Shown here piece by piece: positions 7,966 to 15,661 of a stretch of DNA of 64,000 bases; the first letter of the stretch is position 1; every line of letters begins with the position of its first letter. This DNA is from Brevibacillus laterosporus (GTDB taxonomy: Bacteria > Bacillota > Bacilli > Brevibacillales > Brevibacillaceae): assembly GCA_007833815.1 (NCBI GenBank), contig CP033464.1:2784001-2848000 (forward strand), given 5' to 3'. Below the pieces are notes generated by a model that saw only the letters and a list, made by a program, of their open reading frames with translations, was not told where the DNA came from and did not search any database. A program made the translations under genes and the position numbers.

Positions 7966-8785
7966 CCGAACATTTCCCTTATGTATTTGACGAGGAAAAA
8001 GCACATCGGTTTTTATATTGGATGTCTTTGTTTCGACACACAAAAGGTAAACTTGCTGGTAAACGAATAACTCCCCATGAAATCCAGGTGTTTGTCTTCG
8101 GGAACATGTATGGTTGGGTGTATAAGGACACGTGATTACGGCGTTTTCGGAAAGCATATTGGCAGGTAGGTAGGAAAAATGCTAAGTCGCAATCCTTGGG
8201 GGCTGTAGCTAGTTATGAGATGAATCTGTCTGGATAAAAGCCAACCCGATCTTATGTTCATATGACGAGGGTATGGCTTATTTGCGTGGCGAGCTGAAAT
8301 CAGCTTTAGACGTGCCGGAGAAGATGCGAAACTACTTAACCAAGAATATGAACCGTTGGGTGGATCAGAAGGAAAACGGGTACATGTCACTGGAAGCCTG
8401 GGCAAAATGTGGTGTTGATACGCTGCCCGATCTTGTCGAGCTTGAATGTACGGTTGGCATTGACTTGTCTAAAAAAATTGACTTAACAAGTGTGTCGTTT
8501 GAATTTGATCTAAAAGATGGCCTCATTGTCATTCTCAACCATTCGTTTATGCCGGAAGATACGTTGGCAGTTAAACGAAAAACAGATAGATTCCCCTATG
8601 ATCTATTTGTGGAGCAAGGATGGATGACGGCCACTCCTGGTGCTGTGGTGGATTACACGTTTATTAAGGCGTATATCCAGCGTGTGGAGCAATAAAAGAA
8701 ATGGAAGATCAAAGAAATCTGTTACGATCCGTACAATGCAACCCAATTAACGGGCAGTTATCTGCAAAAAACCACGGTATTATTG
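7960..8785 (+). pseudogene. phage terminase large subunit, multiply broken
   Basis: Four segments in shifting frames rebuild parts of a terminase large subunit, the packaging motor. They are VFDEEKAHRFLYWMSLFRHT to 8135; RRFRKAYWQVGRKNAKSQSL around 8140-8230, holding the Walker-A-like RKNAKSQ; MAYLRGELKSALDVPEKMRN through VGIDLSKKIDLTSVSFEFDL (8273-8695), the nuclease region; and KWKIKEICYDPYNATQLTG after the stop at 8695. Internal deletion removed most of the ATPase domain. Not functional. Confidence 0.85.
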
Positions 8786-8849
8786 TATTGATTCAATGGT
8801 TCTTAACGAGGTAAAATTTGTAAAATAAAGATCATTAGGAGGAAGGTAG

Positions 8850-9530
8850 GTGTTAAATGAAATAATGAGTTACATTGACTATCCAATGGTAAAAATTCCA
8901 GGGGGGGAAATAGAATTAAGAGACGATAGAATAAAAAGAAAATGGAAAGCTGAAATAAGACCGTTTCTTCTTGCCCAGTATCCTGTAACTACGGGTCTAT
9001 ACTATGCTATTACAAATAAATCACCTAATTCTTCTGACGGAGATCTAAAACCGGTTGTGAATATTTCTTGGAATGATGCCATTTCTTTTTGTAATCTACT
9101 GTCACAAAAAGCTGGACTGAAAGAGTGTTATTCGATAAGTAATGATGGTGAAAACATTATTTGTGATTGGGAATCAAACGGCTATCGACTTCCTTCAGAA
9201 GCAGAGTGGCAATATGCATGTAAAGCAGGGACTACTGGTTATAGATACGGAGAGCTTGATAAGATTGCCTGGTATAATGAAAATTCAGGTGGCAATATCC
9301 ATGAAGTAGGAAGAAAGGAACCGAATGCATGGGGCTTGTATGATATGTTAGGGAATGTTTGGGAGTGGTGTTGGGATTTATACGATGAAGAAGCGTACGG
9401 CTCCTACCGAATTTTTCGAGGAGGTAGCTTGGCTGAAGAGGCTAGGGGATGTGGGGCTTCGTGTCGTCGTCGTAGCCATCCGTCATTTTGCATAGACGAC
9501 CTTGGATTCCGCCTTGCCCAGTCTCTTTAA
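8850..9530 (+). CDS. SUMF1/formylglycine-generating-enzyme-domain protein
   Basis: 226 residues from a GTG at 8850, with AGGAGG seven bases upstream. The whole length is one FGE-sulfatase (SUMF1) domain: VKIPGGEIELRDD, FLLAQYPVTTGLYYAIT, PVVNISWNDAISFCNLLSQK, GYRLPSEAEWQYACKAGTTG, WGLYDMLGNVWEWCWDLYD and RIFRGGSLAEEARGCGASC. Classical FGE oxidises a sulfatase cysteine to formylglycine using two copper-binding cysteines. By position the second appears present (in RGC) but the first is Glu. The family also includes sulfoxide synthases and diversified non-catalytic proteins. No sulfatase gene is nearby. Substrate unknown. Confidence 0.85.
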   Translation: MLNEIMSYIDYPMVKIPGGEIELRDDRIKRKWKAEIRPFLLAQYPVTTGLYYAITNKSPNSSDGDLKPVVNISWNDAISFCNLLSQKAGLKECYSISNDGENIICDWESNGYRLPSEAEWQYACKAGTTGYRYGELDKIAWYNENSGGNIHEVGRKEPNAWGLYDMLGNVWEWCWDLYDEEAYGSYRIFRGGSLAEEARGCGASCRRRSHPSFCIDDLGFRLAQSL

Positions 9531-9871
9531 CTTCTACAATCAAGCCAACTTTCGAGGTTTTACAGCTCAGCTAACGGATTCGATAGTTCAATAAGATAAG
9601 GTGCAGTCTAAGACTTAAGTTTTAGACTGCATTTATTTATATTAGTTGGCTCAGTCTAAAACATATTTATCCGAGGCAAAAGCTATTAAAGTTTGAATAC
9701 TCGCATCAGTTCTGAAGTACGAGTCTAAAACATTATTTTTCGTGAACAACGGTACCCCTTTGTTACCAATCATAACCATTGTTAAAAAATAAGCTAGATT
9801 GTAGTATTTGAAAGTATTTAAACAACAAACATGGTTTAATCATTTCAAGCGATTTTGAAAAGGGGAATACA
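9531..9871. other. intergenic region with terminator and recurring motif
   Basis: No gene. It holds a copy of a dispersed motif (9571-9596), a terminator (9602-9636), and two short AGTCTAAAACAT repeats near 9652 and 9722. The part from 9780 is AT-rich and presumably carries the promoter of the downstream phosphodiesterase gene. Confidence 0.5.
9602..9640 (+). terminator. terminator of the SUMF1 gene
   Basis: GCAGTCTAA (9602-9610) pairs with TTAGACTGC (9622-9630), with extra inner pairs, followed by ATTTATTT. The sequence is related to the hairpin at 6605-6640. Confidence 0.75.
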
Positions 9872-10855
9872 ATGAACAAAATAAAAAAATTACTGAAACG
9901 TAAAACTACTTGGATACTTCTTGTCCTATTCGTATTTGTTTATGTTAATAACAGCTCTTTTTTTGCTAAGCGTAATGAGGGTTCCCCTTTTCTTCTTGCT
10001 CATCGAGGGCTTTCGCAAACATTCACTATGGAAGGCATAGAGGGTGATACATGTACAGCGGAGCGTATACATGAACCCGAACATCCTTATTTGGAAAATA
10101 CCCTTGAGTCTATGGATGTTGCTTTTAAAGCTGGTGCAGATATAGTGGAATTTGACGTTCAACCAACTAAAGATAATAATTTTGTCATTTTTCATGATTG
10201 GACTCTTGAGTGCCGTACCAATGATAAAGGTATTACAAGAGACTATACTACAAAAGAATTGCAGGCACTTGATATTGGTTACGGTTATACGGCTGATGGT
10301 GGGAAAACATTCCCGTTTCGTGGCAAGGGGATTAATCTTATGCCAACACTGGATGAAGTACTTAACCGTTTTCCTGATCGTTCTTTTCTTATTCATATTA
10401 AAAGTGATGATGAAAAAGAAGGAGTCCAAATGGCTGAGTACCTTCAAAAACTACCAACTAAACGCCTCGATCAATTAACTGTGTATGGCGGCGATAAACC
10501 AATTGCTGCGATAAAGGAACGCATCCCTAGTTTACGAACAATGTCAAAAGCTACAATGAAAAAAGACCTTCTTACTTATATCGCGATAGGATGGACTGGC
10601 TACGTTCCTTCTAGCCTTCATCATGGAGAGTTACATATACCTGACAAAGTGGCTCCGTGGCTATGGGGATGGCCAAATCGTTTTCTTAATCGAATGGATA
10701 AAGCGGATACGCGAGTTATTGTTGTAGGAGGAAATGGGATGGGGTTTTCAAGTGGGTTTGACTCGCCTGAAGATATAAAACGCCTTCCTAACGATTATAC
10801 AGGTGGTATTTGGACAAATCGTATTGATAAAATAGCACCTTTATTTAAGAAGTAA
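9872..10855 (+). CDS. membrane-anchored glycerophosphodiester phosphodiesterase
   Basis: 327 residues starting at the ATG at 9872 (GAAAAGGGGAA upstream). Basic residues and one hydrophobic helix (residues about 12-28) form a signal anchor. The GDPD domain follows: FLLAHRGLSQ with the catalytic HRG, ENTLESMDVAFKAGADIVEF and DVQP with metal-binding Glu/Asp, and NFVIFHDWTLECRTN with the catalytic His. The family hydrolyses glycerophosphodiesters from phospholipids or teichoic acid to glycerol-3-phosphate and an alcohol. An insertion between HRG and ENT contains a Cys and an acidic loop. Family assignment is firm; exact substrate is not. It is the last intact cargo gene before the IS remnant. Confidence 0.92.
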   Translation: MNKIKKLLKRKTTWILLVLFVFVYVNNSSFFAKRNEGSPFLLAHRGLSQTFTMEGIEGDTCTAERIHEPEHPYLENTLESMDVAFKAGADIVEFDVQPTKDNNFVIFHDWTLECRTNDKGITRDYTTKELQALDIGYGYTADGGKTFPFRGKGINLMPTLDEVLNRFPDRSFLIHIKSDDEKEGVQMAEYLQKLPTKRLDQLTVYGGDKPIAAIKERIPSLRTMSKATMKKDLLTYIAIGWTGYVPSSLHHGELHIPDKVAPWLWGWPNRFLNRMDKADTRVIVVGGNGMGFSSGFDSPEDIKRLPNDYTGGIWTNRIDKIAPLFKK

Positions 10856-10904
10856 AGCACGCTGTAACAATCATAGTTTTTCGTTTACTTAAATACTTAT
10901 TTGA

Positions 10905-11262
10905 ACCTCTCATGGCTAAAGCCACGAGATTCCTGCGCTATCACATCCAACGAAGTGAGAATTAGCAGGCTATCCCCGTAGTCCCTACGGTTATTGAAAA
11001 AAAGTGTACGTTGGACTCTTCTCTCTGACCTACTGCTTGGTTTTCGCTTTTCGGTCAGAGAGGACGAAGGTGCTTGAATGTTTTACGCCACAAAGCATTC
11101 CTTATGGCAACCCCATACATTCCGTTTTCAATGAGCAATCTGTACAAGATTAGTATACCTGTTCTTGTTAGTTATTCAAAGAAGTAGTCGGACAATTAAC
11201 GTGTCAGAAGACACGCTTTGTCCGAGATTCATCTCATGATTAAAATCACGAGCGTTCTCGGC
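10905..11262. mobile_element. IS200/IS605-type remnant without transposase
   Basis: Two 20-base hairpins with the same design bound the segment: CTCATGGCTAAAGCCACGAG (10909-10928) and CTCATGATTAAAATCACGAG (11233-11252). Each has outer pairs CTC/GAG, the same A-C mismatch at the fourth position, and a two-base loop. Subterminal imperfect palindromes like these are the recognition ends of IS200/IS605 elements. A third hairpin, CCGTAG-TCC-CTACGG, lies near 10976-10990, and CTCTCTGACC/GGTCAGAGAG near 11021-11060. No TnpA or TnpB frame remains in about 350 bases, so it is a relic or a non-autonomous derivative. Confidence 0.55.
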
Positions 11263-11270
11263 TAATTCAT

Positions 11271-11318
11271 AAAAATAAACCTGGTTCCCTATGTGCTATT
11301 ATAACCAGGTTTATTTTT
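11271..11318. terminator. bidirectional terminator
   Basis: Perfect long stem AAAAATAAACCTGGTT (11271-11286) / AACCAGGTTTATTTTT (11303-11318), with T-rich ends on both strands. Confidence 0.75.
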
Positions 11319-11397
11319 ATATTAAAAGTGGTTTCAGAAGAAGAAAGATTATCTTTTACTGATGACTGAGAACATACAACAAATAATTTTGAAGTAT

Positions 11398-11465
11398 CCC
11401 CAAAACGAAAATTTTCTCTTTCTACAGTTATTTATGAGAATTCAGCTCATTTTTTCGTTTTGGGG
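11398..11465. repeat. 14-bp inverted repeat with 40-base spacer
   Basis: CCCCAAAACGAAAA (11398-11411) is the exact reverse complement of TTTTCGTTTTGGGG (11452-11465). It directly precedes the portal relic. It could be a terminator or the ends of a small element; no target duplication was identified. Confidence 0.55.
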
Positions 11466-11489
11466 AACAACCAAATTCTTAACTTGATG

Positions 11490-11920
11490 GCGCCTACACG
11501 TTTAAAGAGTTGCTACAGGTGCATGTATGTTATGGGGAAACGCCTACGCTCTTATTGATTGGGGATGGGATGGCAGGCCGCAAGTATTATGACCGTTACA
11601 GGGGTAACTACCGATCTAAAAACAGGTGAAGTGTGGTATGTAACGACATTGCATAGTGGAGAACAACGCAAAATTCCGTAGTTTGATCTACTTCACTTAA
11701 AAGCGATCAGCAAAACGGGATTGAAAGGCATCTCCTCTATTTCAGTAATTCGTGAAAAAATTGGCATTAAGCAAGCATCTGATAAATTCATTGGTGCGTT
11801 TTACGCAAACGGAACGACAAGCAGAGGGATTTTAAAGGTTCCTGATATCTTGCAGCCGGAAGCGAAGGATCGGGCCAGAACCGAGTGGTTGAAATTAAAT
11901 AGTGGGAAGCAAACTGATTT
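11490..11920 (+). pseudogene. phage HK97-type portal protein, truncated and frameshifted
   Basis: Out-of-frame pieces read MLWGNAYALIDWGWDGRP, then TTDLKTGEVWYVTTLHSGEQ, and, in the frame open to 12194, ISSISVIREKIGIKQASDKF and TSRGILKVPDILQPEAKDRA. These are middle parts of an HK97-family portal protein, the ring through which DNA enters the capsid. Both ends are missing: the 5' end stops near the inverted repeat at 11465 and the 3' end runs directly into prohead protease sequence near 11920. Confidence 0.7.
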
Positions 11921-12688
11921 ATGGGGAATTTTACGAAAAAGGGCTCAAGGAGCCTTTACTCGAAGTCTAGAAGAAAACACGGTAAAAGCTCTGTGGAATC
12001 ATCGAACGGACTACGTTCTGGGTTCAACTCAAAACCAAACGTTACGGTTGAGTGAAGATGATATTGGTCTACGATTTGAACTTGATCTACCTAACAACAC
12101 CTGGGGCAAGGATGTTACGAATCTATCCAACGTGGGGATGTTGACGGGGGTTCATTTGGTTTTCATGTCCGAAAAGATGCTTGGACATATCTAAAGGACG
12201 AAGATGTCTATGAGCGAACGTTGACAGATATAAACCTTGCTGAAATATCCCCTACACCCTTTCCGGCCTATGAGTCTAGCGAAGTGAATCAACGGAGCAT
12301 AGAGCAATTTGAAATCACGATAAAAGAGCAGCGCAAAGATAAAACATTTTTGTTGCTGGCACTCGGAAATGATGGGGTTGCAGACATAAAAATCAAAAAT
12401 GTTGAGGTCAATCAGAAGCAACCTTTAAAAGCAAAAATTCAACTAAAAACGGATAAAAAAGAATTTTATCTGGAGACGGAAAATTTTGATAGCAATAAAT
12501 TCGATTCAATCAATATTCAAAACGCTATTATAAGTAAACACACATCTATCACATATGATGATGAGTATAAAGGTGCGAGGTATGCTTTAATGCTGAAACA
12601 AGATGAACCAATCACTACAGTGACGATTGATTATTCCTATTTGGGGATAGATTTTAGTACAACATTGCCTATAAATAGAATCCAATGA
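11920..12688 (+). pseudogene. phage HK97-type prohead protease, frameshifted, with unrelated C-terminus
   Basis: One frame gives GAFTRSLEENTVKALWNHRT and TLRLSEDDIGLRFELDLPNN; a second frame from about 12140 gives SFGFHVRKDAWTYLKDEDVY and LAEISPTPFPAYESSEVNQR. Together these are the catalytic part of the capsid maturation protease, including the typical WNH and ISPTPFPAY motifs. After SIEQ near 12310 the open frame continues to 12688 with a Lys/Asp-rich, beta-strand-like sequence not known from these proteases. The second frame could be expressed as a 155-residue chimera, but a function is doubtful. Confidence 0.75.
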
Positions 12689-12695
12689 ATTATTG

Positions 12696-12734
12696 AGAGA
12701 TTTCTTTTCAAAATAAAAAAGAAATCTCTTTTTT
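12696..12734 (+). terminator. terminator at the right end of the island
   Basis: AGAGATTTCTTTT (12696-12708) pairs with AAAGAAATCTCT (12718-12729), then TTTTT. Confidence 0.8.
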
Positions 12735-12742
12735 ATTTTTGA

Positions 12743-12775
12743 TCGCGTGGGTTTGATTCCCATAACCCGCTCCAT
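12743..12775 (+). repeat. second tRNA-Gly 3' end (attachment-site copy)
   Basis: These 33 bases match 228-260 with only two differences (C to T in the T loop, C to A in the acceptor strand). They carry only the T arm and CCA end. Such a direct repeat of a tRNA 3' end is the hallmark of site-specific integration and marks the right border of the phage-derived island. Confidence 0.8.
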
Positions 12776-12783
12776 TGCATATA

Positions 12784-12828
12784 AAAAATACTCATGTTGT
12801 TCCCAGTGGAACTGACATGAGTATTTTT
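12784..12828. terminator. terminator beyond the island border
   Basis: AAAAATACTCATGT from 12784 pairs with ACATGAGTATTTTT ending at 12828. It lies just downstream of the tRNA 3' end and was probably the host terminator of the tRNA; it can also serve the LysR gene on the other strand. Confidence 0.7.
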
Positions 12829-12883
12829 ATGTTATTTACTAAAGATATACTTATTTTATTGTCTGCTAGGTATTGTGTACCTA

Positions 12884-13765
12884 CTAAAAGTTGTAACCAA
12901 ATTCCTGCATCAACTGAAGCCACTTTTCTACACTTGGACGATTTTTCTTCTCCTTTGGTAGAACGATGTAGGCAGGGCGTTTGGGAGGAATGTTTCCTGT
13001 TAGCTTGATCAAACAGATGCTTCCATCTTCTAGGGCCTTGCGTACCATGGAGCGGGTTACTAGTGACAAACCAAGTCCTTCTTGTACCAAATCAAGGGCG
13101 AGATGAGCTCCATCTACTTGTAACCGTGGAACATAGCTAGGTGGGAGGGTCTTAACAATCCATTCTGTAAATGGGGTACCCCAATTGACTAGAATCAGCG
13201 GTATTTTGCTTAAGTCATCTACAGCAATACTTTCTGCTGAACTCAGAGGGTGATGAGGTGCGCCTACCAACAGAATCTCATCCTCGTAAAACGGAATAAT
13301 TTCATAGTTAGGCAGAGAGGGAGGGGTATATACCATACCAATCTGAATAATTTGATCATGTAAATAGGTATTGATGTCTGAAGAATGCCCGGTTTTGGTT
13401 CTAACGGCAATAGTTGGATAACGTAAATAGTACTCCTTCAGTATTGGCTCTAGTACATAGGACCAGAGCGAAGAGACACTACCGATCGTAAGACGATCCT
13501 CATAGGGCTGTAAGGAAGCGACTTCCTGCATACCTTCCTGAGCTAGCTTGATAATACGTTCCGCGTATGGCAATAATGCGAGCCCCGCTTGTGTGATTTC
13601 AACGCTTCGTTTATCCCGAATAAATAAGGGCTTACCAATGCGTTCTTCTAATTGCTTAATACGCATGGTAACCGTGGATTGAACCAAATGGAGGATTTCA
13701 GCTGTTCGAGTAAAATTACGTGTTTGCGCCAGTGTATAAAAAGCCTTTAACTGCTCAAAGTCCAT
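12884..13765 (-). CDS. LysR-family transcriptional regulator
   Basis: 293 residues, standard LysR length. Residues 1-60 hold the winged helix-turn-helix (MDFEQLKAFYTLAQTRNFTR, AEILHLVQSTVTMRIKQLEE). Residues about 90-290 form the periplasmic-binding-like effector domain (RLTIGSVSSLWSYVLEPILK). The gene is divergent from an MFS exporter with about 110 bases between starts, the classic arrangement for a LysR protein controlling its neighbour. The shared region contains AT-rich dyads but I cannot point to a clear T-N11-A box. Effector unknown. Confidence 0.93.
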   Translation of the reverse strand: MDFEQLKAFYTLAQTRNFTRTAEILHLVQSTVTMRIKQLEERIGKPLFIRDKRSVEITQAGLALLPYAERIIKLAQEGMQEVASLQPYEDRLTIGSVSSLWSYVLEPILKEYYLRYPTIAVRTKTGHSSDINTYLHDQIIQIGMVYTPPSLPNYEIIPFYEDEILLVGAPHHPLSSAESIAVDDLSKIPLILVNWGTPFTEWIVKTLPPSYVPRLQVDGAHLALDLVQEGLGLSLVTRSMVRKALEDGSICLIKLTGNIPPKRPAYIVLPKEKKNRPSVEKWLQLMQEFGYNF

Positions 13766-13877
13766 GGAAAAACCTCTTATGCATATATTTGATTACAGTG
13801 AACAAAAAGATTCGTTTCTCAAATCATACAATACTTTGTAATCTGTAGATAGTTATAATTTGAAAAATCGAAAGTGA

Positions 13878-15098
13878 GTGACAGTTGTGATACAGGGATT
13901 CCACATTTTGAGGAAAACACCAGGCTCCATTAGATGGTTGCTTGCCATGTCCTTCTGTATGAACCTAGGCTTTTATGCGTTAATTCCATACTTGACCCTT
14001 TATTTGACGGGTAGCTTTGGATGGGCATTATCGATGGCGGGGTTGGTCCTGAGTGTGCGTCAATTTTCTCAGCAGGGTGTAGCCTTTCTGGGAGGCATTA
14101 TTGCTGATCGATGCGGGTATAAGCTGACGATGATGCTAGGAATGGTCGTTCGAGGAATGGGCTTTCTCGCTTTTGCCTTTTGTACCGAAACATGGCATTT
14201 TTTCCTTGCAGCAGTTTTTTCTGGTTTGGGAGGTTCACTGTTTGAACCAGCTGTTAGTGCTTCATACGCTGTATTGACGCCTGAAGAGATCCGTAAAGAT
14301 GTATTTGGCGTAAAGAATGTCTTAAACAACGTAAGCGTTGTTGGTTCACAGCTGGTCGGTACAGCATTGATTATGGTCGATTTCTATTGGCTTTCCATTT
14401 TTGCAGGAAGCTTATACTTCTTATGTGCAGGGGTGGTCTTGCTAGTATTACCACCGATTGCAGTAAAAGCCACTACATCTAATGTGTGGGAGAGCTTTCA
14501 GACCGTATTTTTGGATCGAAACTTTATGCTTTATACGCTTATATTGATAGGGCATTATTATATTTATATGCAATTGTTTTTGGCTATCCCCCAATTTGTT
14601 GAGGATACTTTGCAAAGTAAAATGGCAGTGGGAACTGTGTTATCAACGGTAGCTATCGTTACGATTTTGTTTCAAATGAGGGTGCTACAATGGCTGAGCA
14701 ACTATAGTCAACGGTTTACGTTAATTGGATTAGGTACATTGATAATGGCATCTGGACTATTTTTATTTAGCTTTTCGAATCAATTATGGATGATTTTACT
14801 TGATGCTAGTATTTTTGCGATCGGTACAATGATTTCTGTTCCTTATTTGATCGATATGGTCCCTTATTTTGCCCCTAAGAACCAACTGGGAGCTTACTAC
14901 GGGTTTAACGGCTATGCACTTGCTATAGGTGGCTCTATTGGTACCTTATTAGGAGGATGGGCATATGAGCTTGGGAAACAATTACACATGCCATGGTTGC
15001 CGTGGGGTATCTGCTTAGCAATCGGATTTATTGTGTGCTGGAATATGTATCGGATGGAACAAAGAATAGCGGTACAAACTAAGGGAGTGGCTATTTAA
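13878..15098 (+). CDS. MFS transporter, drug-exporter type
   Basis: 406 residues with about 12 hydrophobic segments. The loop between TM2 and TM3, GGIIADRCGYKLTMMLGM, is the MFS motif A (G-x3-D-R-x-G-x-K). Overall flavour matches the DHA1-type exporters. The start is the GTG at 13878; a GTG at 13887 is an equally possible start because AAAGTGAG lies at a better distance. It is probably controlled by the divergent LysR protein. The substrate cannot be read from sequence. Confidence 0.9.
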   Translation: MTVVIQGFHILRKTPGSIRWLLAMSFCMNLGFYALIPYLTLYLTGSFGWALSMAGLVLSVRQFSQQGVAFLGGIIADRCGYKLTMMLGMVVRGMGFLAFAFCTETWHFFLAAVFSGLGGSLFEPAVSASYAVLTPEEIRKDVFGVKNVLNNVSVVGSQLVGTALIMVDFYWLSIFAGSLYFLCAGVVLLVLPPIAVKATTSNVWESFQTVFLDRNFMLYTLILIGHYYIYMQLFLAIPQFVEDTLQSKMAVGTVLSTVAIVTILFQMRVLQWLSNYSQRFTLIGLGTLIMASGLFLFSFSNQLWMILLDASIFAIGTMISVPYLIDMVPYFAPKNQLGAYYGFNGYALAIGGSIGTLLGGWAYELGKQLHMPWLPWGICLAIGFIVCWNMYRMEQRIAVQTKGVAI

Positions 15099-15258
15099 TT
15101 CTCACTTATATGTCACTGACTGTCGATTCAAATCAGAAATTCGGGGTAAATATATCGAGAAGAGTGTTCAAAAGTTGAAACGAAATGGGCTTCTCATACG
15201 TATGCATATATATAAATACTACCGGAGTCAGGTTCTGGTTGAAAGCGAGGGACATTAG

Positions 15259-15369
15259 GTGGAAGATAAAAAGAAAATTCGCCACATGCTATTCTATACG
15301 GGTTCATTCGGGTTTGCTGTCTTCGCTATGGTTGTTGTTACAGAGATTATTCGAGTCTCCATGCAATAG
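15259..15369 (+). CDS. small single-TM membrane protein
   Basis: 36 codons from a GTG at 15259 with GAGGG seven bases upstream. It encodes EDKKKIRHMLFYTGSFGFAV followed by more hydrophobic residues and TEIIRVSMQ: a basic N-terminus and one membrane helix. A terminator follows at 15423. No family name known to me; the good start signals and coherent topology support it as a gene. Confidence 0.6.
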   Translation: MEDKKKIRHMLFYTGSFGFAVFAMVVVTEIIRVSMQ

Positions 15370-15422
15370 CCTCACAATCAAAAAGCGAATCTAGGAATTG
15401 AAAGTGAATTGGATAGAAAAGA

Positions 15423-15450
15423 GGGCGGCCATAAAGGCCGTCTTTTTCTT
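15423..15450 (+). terminator. terminator
   Basis: GGGCGGCC (15423-15430) pairs with GGCCGTC (15436-15442), then TTTTTC. Confidence 0.8.
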
Positions 15451-15487
15451 TGAATAAATCTATATTTTTCGACAATATTTAATTGTT

Positions 15488-15595
15488 TGTGGATAATTTA
15501 AAAAAGAAATCCACAAGGGTACATAACTGTTTTGGGATGTTTTGCACAATTGCCCCACAGGCTATCAACAGGATTTCCACAGTGCTTGTGGATAT
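15488..15595. promoter_or_regulatory. DnaA-box cluster upstream of sda
   Basis: One perfect DnaA box (TTATCCACA) lies on the minus strand at 15488-15496. Near matches follow: AAATCCACA at 15507-15515 (7/9), ATTTCCACA at 15573-15581 (7/9), and the minus-strand ATATCCACA at 15587-15595 (8/9). CTATCAACA at 15562-15570 is a further 7/9 match. In B. subtilis DnaA binds a similar cluster to switch on sda, tying sporulation to replication status. The same layout here supports both the gene call and its control. Confidence 0.8.
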
Positions 15596-15603
15596 CGGAA
15601 CGG

Positions 15604-15632
15604 TTGTTCGTTTTTTTGTAAGCTGGTACAAT
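15604..15632 (+). promoter_or_regulatory. sda: sigma-A-like promoter of sda
   Basis: -35 TTGTTC at 15604-15609 and -10 TACAAT at 15627-15632, spaced 17 bases, immediately downstream of the DnaA boxes and 30 bases before the start codon. Confidence 0.7.
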
Positions 15633-15661
15633 ACGAATAGAACACAAGGGAGGTGACAAGC

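Larger units (their letters stand above)
10856..11480. other. non-coding stretch with IS ends and inverted repeats
   Basis: There is no open gene. It contains the IS200/IS605-like remnant (10905-11262), a terminator (11271-11318) and a 14-bp inverted repeat around 11398-11465. Confidence 0.6.

Noticed and set aside
9926-10447. 173-codon minus-strand frame opposite the phosphodiesterase
   Set aside because: It has no ribosome-binding site or recognisable domain, and the plus-strand gene is a firm GDPD.
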